A stretch of DNA of 45,162 nucleotides from Deltaproteobacteria bacterium (lineage in GTDB: Bacteria > Myxococcota_A > JAADFL01): assembly GCA_013152945.1 (NCBI GenBank), contig JAADFL010000183.1, positions 1-45,162 on the forward strand, in the 5' to 3' direction. Below the pieces are notes generated by a model. It saw only the letters and a program-made list of their open reading frames with translations. It had not been told where the DNA came from and did not search any database. A program made the translations under genes and the position numbers. Below, piece by piece: positions 1-6,817 of the stretch; within the stretch, counting starts at the first letter, position 1; each line of letters opens with the position of its first letter.

Positions 1-489
1 ATCCGGGTCACACGCATCACCAATAAGATCCTTGTCAGTGTCCGCCTGTGTCGGGTTCCGAACAAACGGGCAATTGTCGTCCTCGTTGATCGTGCCGTCA
101 TTGTCGATGTCAGGATCGCACGCATCACCCAGGCCGTCGCCGTCAGCATCTTTTTGAAGCTCGTTGGCGCTCTGCACGCAGTTGTCACATGCATCGCCAA
201 CACCGTCACCATCCGCATCGACCTGGTCACGGTTGGATACGAACGGGCAATTGTCGAAATCATCTTCCAGTCCATCGTCATCATAATCGTCGGCGTACTG
301 GTAAGTGTCTCCCATGTCTGTATTGGCGATGAGTATGCTTCCGCATCCACAACCGCATCCGCCGCCTGACTCGTTCGGGGTTCCGCAAAGACCGCCGGTG
401 CATTCGCCCGGTGCTTCATCTTGTGCGGATGCTCCCATTGCCACGAACACCCCTATGGCTATTGCCATTAAAAATAATCCCTTTCTCAT
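1..489 (-). CDS. Secreted thrombospondin type-3 (calcium-binding) repeat protein, partial
   Basis: Only the first 163 codons are in the window; the reading frame is open through base 1. The ATG at 489-487 has a GGAGG Shine-Dalgarno. Residues 1-22 are a signal peptide (MRKG, hydrophobic core, cut near ASA-QDE). Next comes a short Cys/Gly segment with CGCGCG at residues 45-50. From about residue 66 there are repeated Asp-rich units of the form DxDGDGxGDACDNC, DNDG and DDNCPFVxNPxQ, which is the thrombospondin type-3 pattern: known calcium-coordinating repeats of extracellular proteins. Three NCPF/DNC units are visible before the edge. The protein is therefore probably exported and surface-bound or adhesive, but the partner is unknown. 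It sits alone on the minus strand, divergent from nothing obvious, downstream of a candidate sigma-54 promoter. The C-terminal part, which could carry an anchor, is missing. Confidence 0.85.
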   Translation of the reverse strand, partial: MRKGLFLMAIAIGVFVAMGASAQDEAPGECTGGLCGTPNESGGGCGCGCGSILIANTDMGDTYQYADDYDDDGLEDDFDNCPFVSNRDQVDADGDGVGDACDNCVQSANELQKDADGDGLGDACDPDIDNDGTINEDDNCPFVRNPTQADTDKDLIGDACDPD

Positions 490-560
490 GACGTGCCTCC
501 TTTTGGTATTTTCAGACCCTGGTTCCATGAATCCTTACTCCTTCTTTCATCCAGAAATAA

Positions 561-577
561 TGCTAGATTCATGCCAA
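561..577 (-). promoter_or_regulatory. Candidate sigma-54 (-24/-12) promoter of the type-3 repeat protein
   Basis: Read on the minus strand the site is TTGGCATGAATCTAGCA. GG at 575-574 and GC at 563-562 are separated by exactly 10 bases, and the -24 part TTGGCATG fits the sigma-54 consensus almost fully; the -12 part TAGCA has one mismatch to TTGCA. A transcript would start near 550, about 60 bases before the ATG at 489, and a normal ribosome binding site lies between. No enhancer-binding site was identified. Confidence 0.5.
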
Positions 578-785
578 TAGTTAATGTTCAATAAAATTAA
601 GCACATATGAAAATTTAAAAATTTTTACATGGAATTAGTAGGGCCAATGCTCCACATAAATGTGGACAACTGGGAACCAAAAACCACAGAAATGCTAAAA
701 TGATTTAAAATAACAGGAGGTTACGGAGTAGAATCCATTTTGGCGTCACTTTTGCGAAGATACGTGGTAAAAGTTAGGGGCGTTG

Positions 786-2552
786 TCAGTCAAGACAATC
801 GGCTTGGCAAATGCCCTTGTCGTCAGGCAAATCCTGGCACCGCCAACCAGTGTACTGAATACCCCCGCATTCCGGAAGCCCCGGCAATCCCTCGCATGCA
901 TGAGTTGACCTGGAATCGCAGGCCAGGGCGCGCTTGGACAAGCATATTCCCATTGCATCCGGCCAGGATGGCGCGGCACAGGCTAGACGACGGTCAGTGC
1001 ATTGTTTTCCTGTGTAGCCCCCGCATTCCATGCCACAGCCTTTAATGGTGTCACCATTTCTGTCCCGGCAAAAATCAGGCCAGATGCAGTCACAGGTAGG
1101 ACAACCATTTTGGTCCAGCTTGGTTCCAAACGGGCAATCCTTTGGATCACAAGGAAGGTCAGGACAAGGTTCGCCGCACTTGAAGTTACAAATGAAGTCC
1201 TTACAAATCCAGTGCCCATCACAATCATAGGGTGATTGCAACGTATTGCAGTCGAAACCATCATAGCACACGCCTGATTCAAGTGTTACGCAGACGCCGA
1301 ATCCCGGCTGGTTAGCAGGTTCCTGGCAGATAAAGCCGTCTTCACATGTTTTATACGGTGGTCCTGCTGGTTTTTCATTGCCTGGTTGAACATTGCTTGG
1401 AGGCGGCCATCCGCCGTCTCCACAAGTTTCCCCGCAGCCCGGTATGGTCTTTCCCTGTGAATCATAACAAAACGGGGGCAATGCGCATTCGCAAATTTCA
1501 CAGCCATTTTCGTCCTTGGTAAAGCCATAAGGGCACCATAGGTCACAGTTGACATCCTGGCACTTCCCGCACTCGTAAGTGCATTGTCCGTTCATACAAT
1601 CCCAGTGTCCGTCATCTTGCGGTGTGTAGAAGAAAGCCTTGCAGTCTTCCGGATCTTTGCATACAGGAGATCCTGGATTCAAGCAGATTCCTCCTCCTCC
1701 GTCAGGCCTACAGTCTCCCTTGTAATCAGGAGTATTACATGTTTTTCCGTCACTGCAATCACCGCCGGGCCATGGGCCGCATTTATCGATGCACTTGAAA
1801 ATACAGTCGCCATTGTCACAGGCATATTGCCCGAGCATATTGGGCATCCCGAAACGGGTCATGCAGTCTTGGACATTATTGCAAGTCTGTTCGCCGACAC
1901 GCAGGCAAATGCCCTTTGAATTGCTTGCAGCACAGTCTGCAAAGAAGACCTTTCTGCAAGTTTCGTTTGGATTGCATGACTGCCCGTCTCCGCAGGGATC
2001 TGAGCAATGCCAATTGCAGGTGCCGTCATCACAGTCCCAAAAGCCAAAGCATTCAGGATGGTCCAGTGGCTGGCCCCAACAATCAGTTGCAACCTTGCAA
2101 ACACCGAGTTTCTCACAGGTGCCGCAGGTCCCGTTATCTTGAGGCTTGCACCACATTCCCTGGCCGCACGAATCAGGACCTCTTGGAATGCATTCGCAAC
2201 CAGTGTCAGTGTCGGTATCGGTGTCTGTATCAATATCGGTGTCGGTATCAATGTCAGTGTCAGTGTCGATATCGGTGTCTATGTCAACATCGATGTCCAC
2301 GTCGGTATCAGTGTCGGTGTCTGTATCAGTATCGGTGTCCACGTCGGTATCAGTGTCTGTGTCAGTATCGGTGTCAGTATCGGTGTCAGTATCGGTGTCC
2401 ACGTCGGTATCAGTGTCGGTGTCTGTATCAGTATCAGTGTCGACATCCGTGTCCCCGGAAATGCTCTTTCCGACACCGCAACCATAGACCCCGGCAAGGA
2501 CCAGTGAAACAAATAAGAAAGTAACAAGACTGGAAAAAAGTTTGATGCGCAT
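786..2552 (-). CDS. Cysteine-rich secreted lipoprotein with Asp-Thr repeat linker and antistasin-like modules
   Basis: 588 residues. I start at the ATG at 2552 rather than further upstream because it has GGGAGG 8-9 bases before it and is followed at once by a signal sequence (MRIKLFSSLV..., hydrophobic to residue 23) with a Cys at 25 (VYGC) that would serve as the lipidated residue. Residues 34-113 are an almost pure Asp-Thr/Asp-Val/Asp-Ile linker. The rest is Cys-rich: four units of the type W-x-C-x2-G-x-C-x3-C, and two segments at about 331-357 and 463-489 with spacing C-x4-C-x3/4-C-x10-C-x2-C-x-C, which resembles the antistasin family (small disulfide modules of secreted proteins). Each antistasin-like segment is followed by a similar FCxDxxGxTIxGCGxxCG stretch, so the C-terminal half is an internal duplication. 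Lipid anchor plus acidic stalk plus disulfide-rich head implies an outer-surface protein; the ligand is unknown. Confidence 0.85.
   Translation of the reverse strand: MRIKLFSSLVTFLFVSLVLAGVYGCGVGKSISGDTDVDTDTDTDTDTDTDVDTDTDTDTDTDTDTDTDTDVDTDTDTDTDTDTDVDIDVDIDTDIDTDTDIDTDTDIDTDTDTDTDTGCECIPRGPDSCGQGMWCKPQDNGTCGTCEKLGVCKVATDCWGQPLDHPECFGFWDCDDGTCNWHCSDPCGDGQSCNPNETCRKVFFADCAASNSKGICLRVGEQTCNNVQDCMTRFGMPNMLGQYACDNGDCIFKCIDKCGPWPGGDCSDGKTCNTPDYKGDCRPDGGGGICLNPGSPVCKDPEDCKAFFYTPQDDGHWDCMNGQCTYECGKCQDVNCDLWCPYGFTKDENGCEICECALPPFCYDSQGKTIPGCGETCGDGGWPPPSNVQPGNEKPAGPPYKTCEDGFICQEPANQPGFGVCVTLESGVCYDGFDCNTLQSPYDCDGHWICKDFICNFKCGEPCPDLPCDPKDCPFGTKLDQNGCPTCDCIWPDFCRDRNGDTIKGCGMECGGYTGKQCTDRRLACAAPSWPDAMGICLSKRALACDSRSTHACEGLPGLPECGGIQYTGWRCQDLPDDKGICQADCLD
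2214..2453 (-). repeat. Tandem Asp-Thr coding repeat (240 bp)
   Basis: Forty tandem hexanucleotides of the form GAYACN (with some GTN or ATN second codons) encode an 80-residue Asp-x linker inside the lipoprotein gene. The third codon positions vary from copy to copy while the Asp-Thr pattern is kept, so the protein sequence seems to be what is selected, although replication slippage could change its length. Confidence 0.9.
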
Positions 2553-2874
2553 CTTTTGCACCTCCCAGGAAAAATTATTTAAAACAATAACACCATTCTT
2601 GGTCTCGAAGCAAAAATTGTTCCATGTTGTCTTTTCATAACAACTATCATCTAATATTGTGATATTACTGCTCTGTTTGCAAGCTTCGTCGCACCGGCAA
2701 AAATAATGGTGTAAAGATTTCATGTCACTTTTTGAATCCGGATTTCAGTTTTTCATCGGCCGGGAGACAGATATCACTATTGGAGTCGGTGGCAGAATGC
2801 TCTGGTAAATTAAAATATCTCCCTGTATATTTCTTGGAAAATTTTACTGCTTTCTTGTTTTACAGGGAGGTTTC
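2553..2874. other. Divergent intergenic region
   Basis: 322 bases between the divergent lipoprotein and acyl-CoA dehydrogenase genes. It holds the sigma-54 site at 2608-2624 and a GGGAGG ribosome binding site just before 2875. The lipoprotein frame stays open to 2723, but that part is Cys/Asn-rich, lacks a signal sequence and has no ribosome binding site, so I treat it as non-coding. No convincing sigma-70 promoter was seen for the dehydrogenase. Confidence 0.5.
2608..2624 (-). promoter_or_regulatory. Candidate sigma-54 promoter of the cysteine-rich lipoprotein
   Basis: On the minus strand: TGGAACAATTTTTGCTT. GG (2623-2622) and GC (2611-2610) are 10 bases apart; TGG, AC, TTGC and the following TT agree with the sigma-54 consensus. 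A transcript would start near 2598, 46 bases before the ATG at 2552, supporting that start over the upstream in-frame extension to 2723. Confidence 0.5.
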
Positions 2875-4017
2875 ATGGATTTTGCTTTTACAGACGAGCA
2901 AATGGCACTGAAGAAACAGGTGATAAGGTTCGCCGGCCATGAGATCGTGCCACGTTGCGCTGAACACGACCTCAAGAGCGAGTTCGATCGGAAGGCATTT
3001 AAACGCCTGGGTGAATTCGGTATTCTTGGGCTTCATTTTCCAGAGGAACTCGGCGGCAGCGGGGCTGATGTAGTCACCACGGTGCTCGTGGGTGAAGCAC
3101 TGGGCGAGGCCGGGGTGGACGGTGGCCTGGCGCTTTCATATGGAGCCCATACTTTTCTTTGTGCAGACACGATCTTTGCCCACGGCAATGACGAGCAACG
3201 CAGGCGTTATATTCCCAAGCTGGCCAGTGGAGAGCTTATAGGCTGCATGGGACTCACCGAGCCCGGAGCAGGCTCGGATGTTGCCGCCATGCGCACACGG
3301 GCCGTTAAAAAGGGCGATCGCTACGTGCTGAACGGTTCCAAGATATTTATCACCAACGGGCCGATCGCCGATGTTGCCGTGGTCTATGCCACGGTGAATC
3401 CGGCAGCCAAGCATGCGGGTATCAGCGCCTTCATCGTAGAGCGTGGGACCAAGGGATTCAGTGTAGGGGCTCCATTACACAAAATGGGCGTACGCACGTC
3501 GCAAACTTCGGAACTGTTCTTCGACGATTGCGAGATACCTGCCGAGAACCTGATAGGCTCGGAAGGCGAAGGTTTCCTGATGGCCATGCAGACCGTTGAG
3601 TGGGATCGCTCGGCTCTCGTAGCTCCCTTTGTGGGCGCCATGAGTTATGCCTTGAAAAAGTGCGCCCAATATGCAAGCGAGCGGCGTCAATTCGGCCGGC
3701 CAATAGCCGAGTTCCAGGCTGTTAAAGAAAAGCTTGCCAGGATGAAGATATTTATCGAAGCAGCCAAGGGCTTGATCTTCCGTATTGCATGGTGCAAGGA
3801 CCAGGGACGGCCCCTCAATCATCTCGAGGCTGCTGTTGCCAAGCTCTTTATCGGTGACTGGTCTCTTGAGCCGGCAAATGCAGCCATGTCCATAATGGGC
3901 GGATACGGGTACTGCCACGAGTACGAGATGGAACGCATGTTCAGAGATGGCCGGTTGGCACCAATAGGCGGCGGAACATCAGAAATTCAAAAGATGATCA
4001 TCTCAAAACTTATGTGA
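2875..4017 (+). CDS. Acyl-CoA dehydrogenase
   Basis: 380 residues, normal for the family. It would oxidise an acyl-CoA to the 2-enoyl-CoA with FAD, passing electrons to electron-transfer flavoprotein. ATG at 2875 with GGGAGG. Visible signatures: MGLTEPGAGSDVAAMRTRA in the middle domain, ERRQFGRPIAEFQAVKEKLA (FAD/dimer helix) and the C-terminal GGYGYxxEYxxERMFRD...GGGTSEIQ block. The usual MCAD-type catalytic Glu before GT is Gly366 here, as in isovaleryl-CoA dehydrogenase, whose base instead lies in the ER motif of an earlier helix. At that place this protein has W243-D244-R245, so Asp244 may act as base, or Glu242 beside it. Paired with the next gene. The nearby carboxylase operon suggests a branched or beta-substituted short acyl-CoA as substrate, but that is inference. 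Confidence 0.9.
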   Translation: MDFAFTDEQMALKKQVIRFAGHEIVPRCAEHDLKSEFDRKAFKRLGEFGILGLHFPEELGGSGADVVTTVLVGEALGEAGVDGGLALSYGAHTFLCADTIFAHGNDEQRRRYIPKLASGELIGCMGLTEPGAGSDVAAMRTRAVKKGDRYVLNGSKIFITNGPIADVAVVYATVNPAAKHAGISAFIVERGTKGFSVGAPLHKMGVRTSQTSELFFDDCEIPAENLIGSEGEGFLMAMQTVEWDRSALVAPFVGAMSYALKKCAQYASERRQFGRPIAEFQAVKEKLARMKIFIEAAKGLIFRIAWCKDQGRPLNHLEAAVAKLFIGDWSLEPANAAMSIMGGYGYCHEYEMERMFRDGRLAPIGGGTSEIQKMIISKLM

Positions 4018-4034
4018 AAACAAGGAATGGGAAA

Positions 4035-5156
4035 ATGGACTTTGATTTTAATAAGTTGGAAAGAGATCTGTTAAGTAAAATAGAGGAAATCATCAAGGAC
4101 GAGAGTTTACCCAACCCTGATATTTCAAGACATGCCAAACCGAACGAAATAGCCCTTGTCTTGCGGGCTTGGCTCGAACGCCTGGGGAATTCAGGTTTTT
4201 TAGCGGAGCCGGCCGGTCCGGGCAGGCTTGCGGCCCAACTGGAGCTTGCTCATCGATCGCCCTGGCTGGCCCTGGCTTCGGACATCGGTTCGCACGTGCT
4301 TTGCGATCTTATTTCAAGGCATGGCTCGGATGAACAAAAAAAGGCGTTTCTCGAGCCAATCCTGAAAGGCAAGAAAATTGCGGCCGTTGCAGCTTCTGAA
4401 ACACTTTCGGGATCGGTCCAAAAGACCATGAATACAATAGCCGTAAAAAACAGCGGCGGCTTTTTATTGACAGGCGCCAAGTCCACGGTGAGTCTGGGGC
4501 CAATGGCGGATATCATCGGTGTGCTCGGTCAAATCAAGGAGGGTATGGCCCTATTTCTTGTTGATAGAGGGCAGCCGGGTGTGGAAGCCGGAGATCCGCT
4601 TGAAACCCTTGGTTACAGGGAGCTGTGTACCTGTCCAATCGCACTGCACGATGTGATTATCGAGCCGGAAAGAATAATTGGTCCCTTTGATTCATCAAAG
4701 GTGGACCTTTTGCAGGAACTACGGACAGCTTGGGATCAAGTCATGGGCGCGGTTGCCTGCGGAACCATGCGATTATGCCTGGACCAGGCAAGGGCCGCCG
4801 CTGATGTAAAGCGGACACATGGCAAGCCTCCGGCCGGGTACCAAAGCGTGCGTTTCAGCCTGGCCGAGATGCTGACCCTTTCACAGACAGCCGAAATCCT
4901 TGTTTTACGTGCGGCCTGGGCAGCGGCTTCAGGCGATCCACAGGCCGCCTCACTTGGCCTTTGCGCCAAGGTTTTTGCCACAAAGAATGCCTGCGAGGTC
5001 GCAGACAAGGCATTGCAGATCATGGCCTCTGCAGGGTACACCAAGCCCAACCCGGTGGAGCGTGCATTGAGAGACGCCCGTTTGGGCACTATCATGGGAA
5101 ACACGTCGGAAGTAGCCCAAATGGCGATCGCAGACAATGTGCTCGAAAGGTTTTGA
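4035..5156 (+). CDS. Divergent acyl-CoA dehydrogenase-like protein (second subunit?)
   Basis: 373 residues from the ATG at 4035, which has AAGGA 8 bases upstream; a GTG at 4014 overlapping the previous stop would add 7 residues and has no ribosome binding site. The fold is clearly acyl-CoA dehydrogenase: a middle-domain block ASETLSG...GGFLLTGAKS, and a C-terminal ASAGYTKPNPVERALRDARLGTIMGNTSEVAQ block. Compared with its neighbour it is degraded: the TEPGAGSD loop is ASETLSGS, the RRQFG flavin motif is replaced by a KPPAGYQSV stretch, and the ER/DR catalytic site reads AWDQ. It may be a non-catalytic partner of a mixed oligomer with the upstream protein, as known for paired FadE proteins of actinobacterial steroid breakdown, or a dehydrogenase with unusual chemistry. 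Only 17 bases separate the two genes, so they are surely co-transcribed. Confidence 0.8.
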   Translation: MDFDFNKLERDLLSKIEEIIKDESLPNPDISRHAKPNEIALVLRAWLERLGNSGFLAEPAGPGRLAAQLELAHRSPWLALASDIGSHVLCDLISRHGSDEQKKAFLEPILKGKKIAAVAASETLSGSVQKTMNTIAVKNSGGFLLTGAKSTVSLGPMADIIGVLGQIKEGMALFLVDRGQPGVEAGDPLETLGYRELCTCPIALHDVIIEPERIIGPFDSSKVDLLQELRTAWDQVMGAVACGTMRLCLDQARAAADVKRTHGKPPAGYQSVRFSLAEMLTLSQTAEILVLRAAWAAASGDPQAASLGLCAKVFATKNACEVADKALQIMASAGYTKPNPVERALRDARLGTIMGNTSEVAQMAIADNVLERF

Positions 5157-5193
5157 ACGAGTCGTACGTAATACCGGTCTGACAAAGGCCTGA

Positions 5194-5233
5194 CCTTGAC
5201 CTGACCTTTCCCACCTTGACCTGACCTTTCCCA
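5194..5233. repeat. Perfect 2 x 20-bp direct repeat
   Basis: The unit ccttgacctgacctttccca occurs at 5194-5213 and again directly at 5214-5233. The unit itself contains the half-repeat TTGACCTGACC. It runs straight into the CCCAGGTTGATTT motif shared with the region after the carboxylase operon. Confidence 0.9.
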
Positions 5234-5340
5234 GGTTGATTTCGTGGCAGCCGAAAAGTAATGTGATTTTGGTCAAGTGCAAGTCGCTTGAAATCCCCGC
5301 GCGCATCAGGGTGAAAAAAATACAGATGTTTAAATTTCAT

Positions 5341-5362
5341 GATACCGGTTTCAACCGGTATC
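5341..5362. repeat. Perfect 10-bp inverted repeat (hairpin)
   Basis: GATACCGGTT, a two-base centre, then AACCGGTATC. It could fold as a stem of 9-10 pairs in either transcript. There is no T-tract directly after it on either strand, so a classical intrinsic terminator is not shown; it may still act as a 3-prime stabilising hairpin between convergent genes, or be a protein-binding palindrome. Confidence 0.75.
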
Positions 5363-5527
5363 AGAGACGACCAGGCTCGTAAGCTGAGCCATGCATGTTG
5401 ATATGATTTTCCGGGCAATTGGGTACCGTGGATTTTTAGCAACAGGTTATCTGTTTGTATACACGAATGTTTTTGGGAGAAGCTATATCAACCTCGGTGG
5501 GGTGACGCCGCGAAAATAGTATGCTAG

Positions 5528-6595
5528 CTAGTGAAGACTGAAATACAGCCCCATGGAAATGAAGAATGCGGCATATCCCAGGATGATGAACTTCAGTGTA
5601 AAGCGTGCGGCATTTTCCGTACCTTCATGTGCCAGGTAGACCTTATATGCAATAAGGTTTGCAAGCGAACCGAACAAGCTCCCGAATCCGCCTGCATTCG
5701 TGCCCCATAGCAGGGCGCTCCAGTTGTTCGTGAACTTCGCGAACAGCAGGGCTGCCGGAACATTGCTGATGAATTGACTTAACAGGGCGGAGAACAGGAA
5801 CACATGACCGGAACGGGATATCTCGGGCGCCAGCAGCATCTTCATATTTTCGGCCAGACCAAAGAAAAAGAAAAAGCTGAGCAAGAGTGAGTAATCGACA
5901 CCAAGGGATTTTCGGTCGAACAACAATGCAAAAAAGACAACAAGGAGAGCCGCCCACACCGGCAACACATGAAAAACGGTCAGGAGGACCACAAACAATA
6001 GCCCACTGTAGATATATGCCTTGTTATTGACTTCTTGCGTCGCCGGGTCTCTCCGTAGGCCGCTCTTGGCCTTGATCAGGAGCGATGCAGCTATCAGGAT
6101 GACGAGAAATGTCAATGAGAACGGGGCAATAGTTTCTATGAATGCAAGCGGATGAAGCTGGTAGAACCAGTAAAGGAACAGGTTTTGTGGATTGCCGATC
6201 GGGGTTAGCGCCGAACCGGCATTGGCTGCCAAGGCCTCGAGGATGACCAGGAGATCCTTGCGGCGAATATTGATCGAAAGAGTGAGCGGCACCATGATAA
6301 TCAGTGCGATGTCATTGGTAACAAGCATTGAGAGAAAGAACGTTGTCACCACCAACTTTAAGGGGACGACCGTTCCTTTTTCAATGGCCCTGGCTGCCTT
6401 TGATATCAATCCGCTTTGGTGAAGCCCTTTGACCGCGACAAAGAGTGTGAACAGGATGAACAGGACTTCTATCTCTTGGGTCGAGTATTTTGGTACATGA
6501 CCTATGTATAGCGATGTCAGGGTAAAGCCTACACCGGATGCGATTGCAAGCCATTTTTTCAAGATGAAATCAATGAATGCGCCTCTGGCTTTCAA
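5528..6595 (-). CDS. ArsB/NhaD-like (ion transporter superfamily) membrane transporter
   Basis: About 355 residues and roughly ten hydrophobic segments. The motif AANAGSALTPIGNPQN (around residues 120-135) is typical of the ion transporter superfamily that includes ArsB, NhaD and citrate-metal transporters: proteins that move anions or exchange Na+ for H+ at the inner membrane. A matching second half-site (LSQFISNVPAALL, then GTNAGGFGSLFGS) fits the two-fold repeat of that superfamily. Substrate cannot be told from sequence; no arsR, arsC or Na+-related neighbour is present. I prefer the TTG at 6595 because AAGGA lies 7 bases before it; the frame stays open to a TTG at 6655 that lacks a ribosome binding site. 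It is a single minus-strand gene, 222 bases after the stop of the gene behind it. Confidence 0.8.
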   Translation of the reverse strand: MKARGAFIDFILKKWLAIASGVGFTLTSLYIGHVPKYSTQEIEVLFILFTLFVAVKGLHQSGLISKAARAIEKGTVVPLKLVVTTFFLSMLVTNDIALIIMVPLTLSINIRRKDLLVILEALAANAGSALTPIGNPQNLFLYWFYQLHPLAFIETIAPFSLTFLVILIAASLLIKAKSGLRRDPATQEVNNKAYIYSGLLFVVLLTVFHVLPVWAALLVVFFALLFDRKSLGVDYSLLLSFFFFFGLAENMKMLLAPEISRSGHVFLFSALLSQFISNVPAALLFAKFTNNWSALLWGTNAGGFGSLFGSLANLIAYKVYLAHEGTENAARFTLKFIILGYAAFFISMGLYFSLH

Positions 6596-6725
6596 TAAGT
6601 TTTCCTTTGGCTGATACTGGGTAGATGCTTCAATCCACAAGGCTCCGCAATGCAAAGCTTATTCTAGTGGCGGTAGTATGCCTGTCAAGGCGAAAGGTTC
6701 GAGCTGCTTCTTTCCGGTTGCTGGG

Positions 6726-6788
6726 TGAGGAACTAGTGAACTAGTGAGGAACTAGTGAGGAACTAGTGAGGAACTAGTGAGGAACTAG
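6726..6788. repeat. Short tandem repeat, 11-bp unit TGAGGAACTAG
   Basis: Five full copies of TGAGGAACTAG and one 8-bp shortened copy (TGAACTAG, second in the row) lie head to tail between two minus-strand genes. Each junction creates the palindrome ACTAGT, and the unit has stop codons in several frames. Copy identity is complete, which suggests recent slippage (a VNTR-like locus). Confidence 0.92.
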
Positions 6789-6817
6789 TGGGTCCCGTCG
6801 GCCCGACTCAAACCGGC

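Larger units (their letters stand above)
5157..5527. other. Convergent intergenic region with repeats and a hairpin
   Basis: 371 bases between the dehydrogenase pair (plus) and the transporter (minus), with no plausible gene. It carries a perfect 20-bp tandem duplication (5194-5233), then CCCAGGTTGATTT (5230-5242), which recurs twice at 14241 and 14269, and a strong inverted repeat at 5341-5362. Nothing else was recognised. Confidence 0.6.

Noticed and set aside
740-1045. Plus-strand ORF of 101 codons preceded by AGGAGG at about 715
   Set aside because: It is fully antisense to the lipoprotein gene, the AGGAGG is about 20 bases from its TTG start, and its protein is Cys/Pro-rich noise.
2553-2723. 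N-terminal extension of the lipoprotein to 2723
   Set aside because: It would bury the signal sequence 57 residues inside and would cross the sigma-54 site; the ATG at 2552 has a good ribosome binding site.
6726-6788. CRISPR array
   Set aside because: The repeats are 11 bp with no spacers between them and no cas genes nearby; a tandem minisatellite explains them.
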